From Candidatus Dormiibacterota bacterium (GTDB taxonomy: Bacteria; Chloroflexota; Dormibacteria; Aeolococcales; Aeolococcaceae), in contig PLXL01000214.1 in assembly GCA_003153215.1 (NCBI GenBank), positions 9,426-15,111 on the forward strand: a stretch of 5,686 nucleotides of DNA. Reading direction: 5' to 3'. Of this stretch, positions 1 through 5,249 are shown piece by piece. Positions within the stretch are counted from its first letter, which is position 1; each line of letters starts with the position of its first letter. The notes below the pieces were generated by a model. That model was not told where the DNA came from and made no database searches. It saw only the letters and a program-made list of their open reading frames with translations. Made by a program: the position numbers and the translations under genes.

Positions 1-170
1 GCGGCCTGCTCATCAATGCGACCGGGGCCTCGGCCCTCCGGCTGATCCCGCCGCTCATCCTGAGCGATGCCCAGGCGGACGAGGCGGTCGAGCGGCTCGC
101 CGCCGCCTTCCTGCTGGTGGCCGGTGGGGCCGCGAGCGGGGCCGGTGCGCCCGAGGGCAAGAAGCCGTGA
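1..170 (+). CDS. argD: Acetylornithine aminotransferase, C-terminal end (partial)
   Basis: Only the last 55 codons are in the window; the reading frame begins at base 3 and ends at TGA 168-170. ArgD is a cytoplasmic PLP-dependent class III aminotransferase that makes N-acetylornithine from N-acetylglutamate semialdehyde. The visible tail opens with GLLINATGASALRLIPPLIL and continues with an SDAQADEAVERL helix. This is the usual end of ArgD and related class III aminotransferases: a small-domain strand, an R-L-x-P-P-L motif, then a helix. A short Ala/Gly-rich extension ending in GKKP follows. The PLP lysine and the rest of the active site lie upstream. The identification leans on the argR-argG-argH genes that follow; the fragment alone could belong to another class III aminotransferase. 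Its stop overlaps the argR start by four bases, so the two are probably translationally coupled. Confidence 0.85.
   Translation, partial: GLLINATGASALRLIPPLILSDAQADEAVERLAAAFLLVAGGAASGAGAPEGKKP
153..157 (+). promoter_or_regulatory. Ribosome binding site of argR, inside argD
   Basis: GAGGG lies nine bases upstream of the GTG at 167, within the last codons of argD. It supports GTG 167 as the argR start. No ATG competes nearby in that frame. Confidence 0.5.
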
Positions 171-712
171 ACGTCACCTCCGTCCTCGTTCCCGCCGCCA
201 AGGCGGAGCGTCAGCAGGCCATCCTCGACTTGGTCCGGGACCGTAAGGTGCGCACCCAGGAGGAGATCGTGGCCGCGCTGCGCCGCCGCGGCCTCGACGC
301 CACCCAGGCCACCGTGTCCCGGGACGTCCGGGAACTGGGATTGGCCCGCGTCCACGACCCGGACGGTCTCCGCTACGTCGCCGCGAGTGACAGCGAGGAG
401 CCCTCACCGGTGAACACCCGGCTGCGCGCGGTCATGCGCGAACATGTCCGTTCCATGGAGTTCGTGGAGCACATCGGGATCGTTCACACGCGCCCGAGCA
501 GCGCCCCACTGGTGGCCGCTCTCCTCGACTCCGCGCACTTCGAGGAGGTCGCGGGCACGGTCGCGGGCGACGACACGGTCCTGGTCGTGGTCCGTTCCCG
601 GCCCGGCGCGCGCCACCTCGCCGACCGGCTGCGCGAGGCGATGGGCGGGGGGCCGGCCGCTGCCCGCGCCCTGGACGGCAATCACTCGAGCGGTCACGGA
701 GGTGTCCGGTGA
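167..712 (+). CDS. argR: Arginine repressor ArgR
   Basis: This is a 181-residue transcription factor that binds ARG-box operators as an arginine-loaded hexamer and represses arginine biosynthesis. The N-terminal winged helix-turn-helix covers about residues 13-72. It includes TQEEIVAAL (30-38) and the recognition helix ATQATVSRDVRELGL (45-59), whose S51-R52 pair matches the family's DNA-reading position. The C-terminal oligomerisation and arginine-binding domain covers about 84-160, and GTVAGDDT (130-137) holds the conserved Asp pair D135/D136 that contacts arginine. The usual T-x-P-G-x-A turn reads TRPSSA here, a mild deviation. The start is GTG 167, giving about 13 residues before the domain and a GTGA overlap with the argD stop. 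The gene ends in a GTGA overlap with argG. Its place inside the operon implies autoregulation, but no ARG box is in view because the operon promoter lies upstream of the window. Confidence 0.96.
   Translation: MNVTSVLVPAAKAERQQAILDLVRDRKVRTQEEIVAALRRRGLDATQATVSRDVRELGLARVHDPDGLRYVAASDSEEPSPVNTRLRAVMREHVRSMEFVEHIGIVHTRPSSAPLVAALLDSAHFEEVAGTVAGDDTVLVVVRSRPGARHLADRLREAMGGGPAAARALDGNHSSGHGGVR
698..702 (+). promoter_or_regulatory. Strong ribosome binding site of argG, inside argR
   Basis: GGAGG lies six bases before the GTG at 709, within the final codons of argR. This near-ideal site decides the argG start and suggests efficient independent initiation as well as coupling through the GTGA overlap. 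Confidence 0.75.
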
Positions 713-1959
713 GCAAGCCCAAGCGCTGCGTCCTCGCGTATTCCGGTGGTCTCGACACTTCGGTGTCGATCCGCTGGCTCCAGGAGCGGCTCGGCTACGA
801 GGTGATCACCTGCACCGCCGACATCGGTGAGGCCAAGAACATCGAGGAGGTCACCGACCGGGCCCTGCGCACCGGGGCGGTGGCCGCCTACTCCGTCGAC
901 GCGCGCCGTCTCTTCGTCGAGGAGTTCTGCTTCCCGAGCCTCGCCGCCTCCGCGATGTACGAGGGCGCCTATCCGCTGGCCACCGCCCTGGCCCGGCCCC
1001 TGATAGCCAAGATCTTGGTCGACGTCGCCCGGGACGAGGGTGCCGAGGCGATTGCCCACGGCTGCACTGGCAAGGGCAATGACCAGGTCCGCTTTGACGT
1101 CGCCACCGCGGCCCTCGCACCGGAGCTGGAGGTCGTTGCCCCCGTCCGCGACTGGGAGATGGGTCGCCCACAGGAGATCGAATTCGCTCGTGCGCACGGC
1201 ATCGAGGTGCCCGTCACCCAGGAGTCGCCGTACTCGGTGGACGCCAACATCTGGGGGCGCAGCATCGAGGCCGGCCCGCTGGAGGATCCCTGGCAGGAGC
1301 CCACTCCGGACGTCTTCGCCTGGACCGTGGATCCGCACGCGGCCCCCGAGGAGGGGCTGCTGATCTCCCTCGGTTTCGAGCACGGCATCCCGGTGACCCT
1401 GGATGGCGAGCGGCTCACGGGCGATGTCCTGGTCACCCGGCTCAACGCCCTGGCCGGTGCCCACGGGATCGGCCGGATCGACCACGTCGAGAACCGCCTG
1501 GTGGGGATCAAGTCCCGCGAGATCTACGAGGCGCCGGCGGCGATCGTCCTCCACACCGCCCACACCGCTCTCGAGACCCTGACCCTGGGGCGGGACGTCT
1601 TCCACCTCAAGCGCCGCCTCGGCGATGAGTGGGCCCGGCTGGTCTACGACGGGCTCTGGTTTGGCCAGTTGCGCAGCGCCCTCGCGGCCTTCGTCGCCGT
1701 GACCCAGGAGCCGGTGAGCGGCGAGGTCAAGCTCCGCCTCTGGCGCGGCACCGTGAGCGTCGCCGGCCGGCGCGCGCCCGGCTCCCTCTACCGCGAGGAG
1801 CTGGCGACCTACGACCGCCGGCAGGACACCTTCGACCACTCGGCGGCCCGCGGCTTCATCGAGCTGTTCGGTCTGCCGCTGCGGACCCAGGCGCGCATCC
1901 AGGGAGCTCTGGAGGACAGCGTGCCCCTCAGTCTCGAGCGCAAGGTCAAGCGGCGCTGA
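709..1959 (+). CDS. argG: Argininosuccinate synthase
   Basis: This 416-residue cytoplasmic enzyme uses ATP to join citrulline and aspartate into argininosuccinate, the penultimate step of arginine synthesis. The N-terminal PP-loop nucleotide-binding motif AYSGGLDTS is at residues 10-18. EGAYPLATALARPLIAK, then HGCTGKGNDQVRFD (117-130), carry the family's citrulline- and aspartate-binding signature. SPYSVDANIWGRSIE (173-187) and the later EIYEAPAA segment are also typical. The length is close to the usual ~400, with a short basic tail (KVKRR), and no key residue looks missing. The start is GTG 709, chosen for the GGAGG six bases upstream and because the protein then begins directly before the first beta strand. 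The gene overlaps argR by four bases and argH by one, so it sits in one polycistronic message expected to be under ArgR control. Confidence 0.98.
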   Translation: MSKPKRCVLAYSGGLDTSVSIRWLQERLGYEVITCTADIGEAKNIEEVTDRALRTGAVAAYSVDARRLFVEEFCFPSLAASAMYEGAYPLATALARPLIAKILVDVARDEGAEAIAHGCTGKGNDQVRFDVATAALAPELEVVAPVRDWEMGRPQEIEFARAHGIEVPVTQESPYSVDANIWGRSIEAGPLEDPWQEPTPDVFAWTVDPHAAPEEGLLISLGFEHGIPVTLDGERLTGDVLVTRLNALAGAHGIGRIDHVENRLVGIKSREIYEAPAAIVLHTAHTALETLTLGRDVFHLKRRLGDEWARLVYDGLWFGQLRSALAAFVAVTQEPVSGEVKLRLWRGTVSVAGRRAPGSLYREELATYDRRQDTFDHSAARGFIELFGLPLRTQARIQGALEDSVPLSLERKVKRR

Positions 1960-3410
1960 TGGCACGGGGCAAGCGCAAGGACCCAGCTCCGGCACGGCAC
2001 GCCCCCTCGAAGGTCTGGGAGGGCCGGCTGGGAACCCGTACCGCGCGGGGGGTCGAGGAGTACACGAGCAGCCTCGGATTTGACCTCCGGCTTCACGCCG
2101 AGGACATCGAGGGGTCGATCGCCCATGCCCGGATGCTCCGCGAGGTCGGCCTCATCGGGGCGGGTGACCTCCGCGCCATCCTCTCCGGATTGCGCGCCGT
2201 CGGCCGCGAGCTGGAGCGGGGCGAGTTCACCGTGGACCCGGCCGACGAGGATATCCACGCCGCGGTGGAGCGTCGCCTTCACGAGCTGATCGGTCCGGCC
2301 GCGGGACGGCTGCACACCGGTCGCAGCCGCAATGACCAGGTGGCCACCGACCTTCGCCTCTGGTGCCGGCGCCGCACCGTCGACCTGATGCTCGGCTGCG
2401 CCGGGCTGCAGGAGGCGCTGCTCGGGCGCGCCGCCGAGCACCGGGCCACCCCGCTCCCCGGTTACACCCACACGCAGCGGGCCCAGATCGTCTCGCTCGC
2501 CCACCACCTGCTGGCGTATGTGGAGATGCTCCAGCGCGACGTCGAGCGGCTGGGCGACGGGTACCGGCGCTGCGATGTGATGCCGCTCGGCAGCGGCGCG
2601 CTCGCCGGCACCACGCTGCCCATCGACCGCGCGAGCACGCAGCGCGCGCTCGGCTTCGCGGCGCTCAGCGCCAACAGCCTGGATGCCGTCTCCGACCGCG
2701 ACTTCGCCGTCGAGCTGGTCTCGACCTGCGCGCTGCTGATGGTCCATCTCTCCCGGCTGGCCGAGGAGATCGTGCTCTGGACCACCGCGGAGTTCGGTTT
2801 CGCCGAGCTGCCCGACACGCACGCCACCGGTTCCTCGCTGATGCCGCAGAAGAAGAACCCCGACGTCCTCGAGCTGGCCCGGGGCCGGGTGGGCCGGGTG
2901 ACCGGCGACCTGGTCGCGCTTCTGACCGTCCTCAAGGGGTTGCCCCTCGCCTACAACCGGGACCTCCAGGAGGACAAGGAGCCGCTCTTCGACGCCGTTG
3001 ACACGAGCCTGGGGACGCTCGGCATCCTCGCCGACGTGGTCCGCCGGCTCGTCTTCGACGTGGCGGCGATGCGCCGCGCGGCGTCCGATCCGATGCTGCT
3101 CGCCACCGACGTCGCCGAGCACCTGGTGGCGCGCGGGATGCCCTTCCGCGAGGCCCACGCCCTGGTGGGCGCCGCGGTGCGGCGCTGCGTCGCCGCGCGC
3201 AGGACGCTCGCCGACATGAGCGTCGAGGAGTGGCGGGAGCTCTCCGATCGATTCGACGACGAGGTCGTGGCGCTCTTCGACGTCGACGCAGCGCTGCGCC
3301 GACGCGAGCTGCCCGGCGGGCCCGGCCCGCGGACGGTCGCCCGCGCCCTCAGCCGGGCCACGGCGGCTGTCTCCCGCACTCGCAAGCTGGCGGCGGCGCT
3401 CGCCGGCTGA
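1959..3410 (+). CDS. argH: Argininosuccinate lyase
   Basis: This 483-residue enzyme of the fumarase/aspartase superfamily splits argininosuccinate into arginine and fumarate; family members are cytoplasmic homotetramers. Conserved blocks appear in order: KVWEGRLG near the N-terminus (18-25), HTGRSRNDQ (119-127), PGYTHTQ with the catalytic-type His171, PLGSGALAGTT (209-219), SDRDF (245-249), the superfamily signature GSSLMPQKKNP (291-301) with the catalytic serine at 292/293, and YNRDLQEDKE (332-341). The reading frame is open far upstream inside argG, but the ATG at 1959 is chosen because its TGATG overlap with the argG stop fits coupled translation and gives a family-sized protein. The Shine-Dalgarno match is weak (AAGGT at 1942-1946), so coupling to argG probably matters. 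About 16 Lys/Arg/Pro-rich residues precede the first conserved block. Confidence 0.97.
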   Translation: MARGKRKDPAPARHAPSKVWEGRLGTRTARGVEEYTSSLGFDLRLHAEDIEGSIAHARMLREVGLIGAGDLRAILSGLRAVGRELERGEFTVDPADEDIHAAVERRLHELIGPAAGRLHTGRSRNDQVATDLRLWCRRRTVDLMLGCAGLQEALLGRAAEHRATPLPGYTHTQRAQIVSLAHHLLAYVEMLQRDVERLGDGYRRCDVMPLGSGALAGTTLPIDRASTQRALGFAALSANSLDAVSDRDFAVELVSTCALLMVHLSRLAEEIVLWTTAEFGFAELPDTHATGSSLMPQKKNPDVLELARGRVGRVTGDLVALLTVLKGLPLAYNRDLQEDKEPLFDAVDTSLGTLGILADVVRRLVFDVAAMRRAASDPMLLATDVAEHLVARGMPFREAHALVGAAVRRCVAARRTLADMSVEEWRELSDRFDDEVVALFDVDAALRRRELPGGPGPRTVARALSRATAAVSRTRKLAAALAG

Positions 3411-3420
3411 CCGCCGGCGG
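3411..3420 (+). repeat. Perfect 10-bp palindrome between argH and the phosphoesterase gene
   Basis: CCGCCGGCGG starts immediately after the argH stop and equals its own reverse complement. It fills half of the 19-base gap. No T-run follows, and a 10-bp palindrome without a loop makes a poor RNA hairpin, so it is not called a terminator. In DNA this GC-rich it may be chance. Confidence 0.4.
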
Positions 3421-3429
3421 CCTGAGCCC

Positions 3430-4206
3430 ATGACGCTGCCGGTCCTCATCGTCGGGGACGTCCAGGGCGACCACGAGCGGCTGGCCGGCGCGCTGGCCGC
3501 CTTCCCCGAGGACAAGGTGGAGACCGTCTTCCTCGGCGACTTCTTCACCGGTGGCCGGCCGGGGGAGGCCGGTGGCCACAAGGCGGCCCGGATCGCCATG
3601 GAGCGGCGCCACAGCCGAGCCATCCTGGGCAACCACGACCTGCTGGTGCTGGCGCTGATCGAGGAACGGCGCGTCGGCGGGGCGCGGCTGCGGGCGCGCG
3701 ACGGCGAGCTGCTCGAGTCCGTCTGGCAGCGGCGGCGCGGCGACCCGGCCGACCTCGAGGCGCTCGCCGACGACGCGGAGATGGAGGCCTGGCTGCGCCG
3801 GCTGCCGGTCATGCTGCTCCTCGACGACGGCACCCTGGCCCAACACACCGACGATGACGACTACTCCGCCCTGGGTGACAGCGTGGAAGCGGTGAACCGG
3901 GCTGCGGCCGGTTTATTGAGCCAGGAGCCTGGCGGGGTGGTTCTGCTCCTCCGCCACCTGATCGGGCGGCGAGCCTTCGAGGACCGCGCGCGACTCGAGG
4001 AGCATCTGCGCCGCTTCGGCGCCCGGCGCGTGGTCCATGGCCACACACCGCATTGGAAGAACGGCCCGGATGTGCGCCAGGGGGGACGGGTGATCGGCTT
4101 CGACGGCCGCTTCTCCCGCCACTGGGGCCGCAATCCCGGCGAGGACGCCGGCCCGATTGGCGCCACCGTCGCGCTCCTCCCGCCGATGCCGCCCGGGCTC
4201 GCCTGA
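3430..4206 (+). CDS. PPP/ApaH-like metallophosphoesterase, substrate unknown
   Basis: This 258-residue soluble protein has the calcineurin-like dinuclear-metal phosphoesterase fold. Metal-site motifs appear in order: GDVQG (9-13), GDFFTGG (36-42), GNHD (67-70), a lone His139 in AQHTDDDDY (137-145), and VVHGHTP (201-207). A final GFDGRFSR (223-230) follows. Canonical members read GDxHG, GDxxDRG, GNHE/D, HxGG and GHTP. Here Gln12 replaces the first-motif His, as also occurs in some ApaH (diadenosine tetraphosphatase) proteins, and the DRG arginine is missing. The GNHDLLVLAL stretch also resembles ApaH. The segment after His139 (Y-x2-L-G-D-S-V-E-A-V-N) resembles uncharacterised actinobacterial metallophosphoesterases I recall, with moderate certainty. 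No signal peptide is seen. The ATG is 19 bases after argH with only a weak ribosome site, so read-through from the arg operon is likely. Phosphoesterase activity is inferred; the substrate could be a nucleotide or a phosphoprotein. Confidence 0.85.
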   Translation: MTLPVLIVGDVQGDHERLAGALAAFPEDKVETVFLGDFFTGGRPGEAGGHKAARIAMERRHSRAILGNHDLLVLALIEERRVGGARLRARDGELLESVWQRRRGDPADLEALADDAEMEAWLRRLPVMLLLDDGTLAQHTDDDDYSALGDSVEAVNRAAAGLLSQEPGGVVLLLRHLIGRRAFEDRARLEEHLRRFGARRVVHGHTPHWKNGPDVRQGGRVIGFDGRFSRHWGRNPGEDAGPIGATVALLPPMPPGLA

Positions 4207-4221
4207 GCCGCTCCGACTTGC

Positions 4222-4252
4222 TTGTCCCACGGCGGCCGCGGCGGCGTAATAA
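4222..4252 (+). promoter_or_regulatory. Candidate promoter of the lipoprotein gene
   Basis: TAATAA at 4247-4252 is a conspicuous A/T patch in very GC-rich DNA and resembles a -10 element. TTGTCC at 4222-4227 matches four of six bases of a -35 element, with a longish 19-base spacer. The -10-like box ends only four bases before the GTG at 4257, so if it is real the transcript would start at or near the start codon (leaderless). No T-run terminator is visible after 4206, so read-through from upstream is also possible. Confidence 0.35.
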
Positions 4253-4256
4253 GGGT

Positions 4257-5186
4257 GTGAGGATCCGGCACGCCAGCGGGATGGGAGCGTTGGTCGTCGC
4301 CGTCTCCTTGGCCTTGGCCGGCTGCGGGGTGCCGGCCCGCTCCTTGGGGGCGTCCCCCTCGCCCACGACCTTGGCGTCCCCGTCGCCCACGACCCTGGCG
4401 TCCCCATCGGCCGCCGACCAGCTGACCCTCCAGGAGGTGCTCGCCGCGTGGGCCGGCTTCCCGGTGAACGCCTCGCCGCGGCCGCTCATCGTGCTGGGCG
4501 GCGACGACCAGACCGTGAACTCGCCGGGCTTCGCCTTTCCGAGTGGCGACGACAAGCTCACCTTCTTCCTTGGCCAGATCCACCCGCCGGTGGCCTGGCC
4601 CACGAATCCGGGCGAGGCGGACGGCTACCCGCTCATCACCCCCGCCGCGGCGTTCGCGGAGTTCATGCCGACACCGGGCACGTATGACCCTCCCACCACC
4701 ACCTGGCTCGACACCAGCTCGGTTCAGCTGGGCACGGCCACCTTCACGAGCGATCGCGGCCCCTACCAGCTCCCGACCTGGGAGTTCACCTTCGGCGGCG
4801 TCTCGGGATCGGAGGCGGTGCTGGCCGTGGCCCCCGCGAGCATCTACTCCGTACCCGCCGCTCTCAGCTCGCCGTCCGGCACAGCCCTTGCCGGTGGCGC
4901 CGAGCTCGGCGCCGACGGGCGCACACTCACGGTGGACACGGGCGGGTGGGAGTCCGGATCGGGCCCGTGCGAGGCCAGCTACAGCCTCCAGGTGGAGTCG
5001 TCGGATACCGCCGTCGCCATCGTCGTGGACGAGGACTTCCATCCTCCGCCGAGCTCTGAGGGCTGCAGTGATGCGGCTTACATCACCCAGCTCACGACCG
5101 TCCTCTCAGCGCCACTCGGCGCCCGGGTCGTGGTCAACGCAGACGCCGAGGCCGTCGAGGTGACCGGGGACGGCGCGTCGAGCTGA
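4257..5186 (+). CDS. Secreted lipoprotein with Ser/Pro/Thr linker, function unknown
   Basis: From GTG 4257 the protein is 309 residues. The N-terminus is a type II signal peptide: a basic n-region (RIRH), a hydrophobic core (ALVVAVSLALA) and the lipobox LAGC, giving lipidation at Cys23. A low-complexity linker follows, with ASPSPTTL repeated twice and a third partial copy (about residues 32-51). The body (about 55-309) is polar, Gly/Thr-rich and probably beta-rich. Apart from Cys23 its only cysteines are C238 and C270, a likely disulfide. The C-terminal part, with C-E-A-S-Y, the second Cys and S-A-P-L-G-A-R near the end, resembles a domain seen in many uncharacterised actinobacterial lipoproteins (recalled, not searched). 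GTG is preferred over ATG 4281, which would leave the signal peptide without positive charges. AAGGG (4251-4255) lies one base from GTG, too close to be a normal ribosome site. A Gram-positive-type cell surface location is inferred. Confidence 0.78.
   Translation: MRIRHASGMGALVVAVSLALAGCGVPARSLGASPSPTTLASPSPTTLASPSAADQLTLQEVLAAWAGFPVNASPRPLIVLGGDDQTVNSPGFAFPSGDDKLTFFLGQIHPPVAWPTNPGEADGYPLITPAAAFAEFMPTPGTYDPPTTTWLDTSSVQLGTATFTSDRGPYQLPTWEFTFGGVSGSEAVLAVAPASIYSVPAALSSPSGTALAGGAELGADGRTLTVDTGGWESGSGPCEASYSLQVESSDTAVAIVVDEDFHPPPSSEGCSDAAYITQLTTVLSAPLGARVVVNADAEAVEVTGDGASS
4350..4409 (+). repeat. 24-bp in-frame tandem repeat, 2.5 copies
   Basis: Unit 1 spans 4350-4373, unit 2 spans 4374-4397, and a half unit spans 4398-4409. 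Each full unit encodes ASPSPTTL. The two full copies differ only at two silent positions (CCC/CCG for Pro and TTG/CTG for Leu), and the half copy uses CCA. The unit length is a multiple of three, so copy-number change would lengthen or shorten the lipoprotein linker without shifting the frame. Confidence 0.9.
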
Positions 5187-5206
5187 GGGCTCACCGGGCC
5201 CCGGGC

Positions 5207-5242
5207 TGCGGAACCGGGGGTTGCGGAACCGGGGGTTGCGGA
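5207..5242 (+). repeat. 15-bp tandem repeat in the convergent intergenic gap, 2.4 copies
   Basis: The unit TGCGGAACCGGGGGT occupies 5207-5221 and 5222-5236 exactly, followed by TGCGGA at 5237-5242. Each full unit with the next base contains a small dyad, AACC-GGG-GGTT (5212-5222 and 5227-5237). It fills over half of the 63-base gap (5187-5249) between the lipoprotein stop and the carbonic anhydrase stop. No T-run accompanies it, so it is not called a terminator. The rest of the gap is GC-rich and shows nothing else I can identify. Confidence 0.9.
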
Positions 5243-5249
5243 GAGCCGC

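Noticed and set aside
1629..1958. Longer N-terminus for argH starting inside argG
   Set aside because: The added 110 residues would be an Arg/Pro/Ala-rich out-of-frame reading of argG. ATG 1959 gives the normal family length and a standard TGATG junction.
694..1995. 433-codon open frame on the - strand opposite argG
   Set aside because: It lies antisense to a clearly conserved enzyme. Long antisense frames are expected in high-GC DNA with strong third-position bias, and its translation (repeats of G, V, D, L, A) shows no recognisable domain.
1809..3848. 679-codon open frame on the - strand opposite argH and the phosphoesterase gene
   Set aside because: It is a codon-bias shadow spanning two conserved + strand genes, low-complexity in composition and without recognisable motifs.
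4207..4246. Possible terminator hairpin after the phosphoesterase gene (GCCGC at 4207-4211 with GCGGC at 4232-4236)
   Set aside because: The stem is only five base pairs with a 20-base loop and there is no T-run, which is not enough to call it.
4053..4256. Extended N-terminus of the lipoprotein gene overlapping the phosphoesterase gene
   Set aside because: The extra residues are Arg/Pro-rich shadow sequence and would bury the signal peptide and lipobox 68 residues further into the protein.
3861..5042. 393-codon - strand frame opposite the lipoprotein gene
   Set aside because: The + strand frame has a signal peptide, lipobox and in-frame repeat; the antisense frame shows only the Arg/Gly-rich composition of a shadow.
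5194..5235. Possible G-quadruplex from G-runs in the convergent gap
   Set aside because: The long G-runs are separated by loops of about 10 bases and there are too few runs at standard spacing for a canonical quadruplex.
5238..5249. GCGG-AGAG-CCGC mini-hairpin next to the carbonic anhydrase stop
   Set aside because: It has a four-base stem and no T-run on either strand; too weak for a terminator call.
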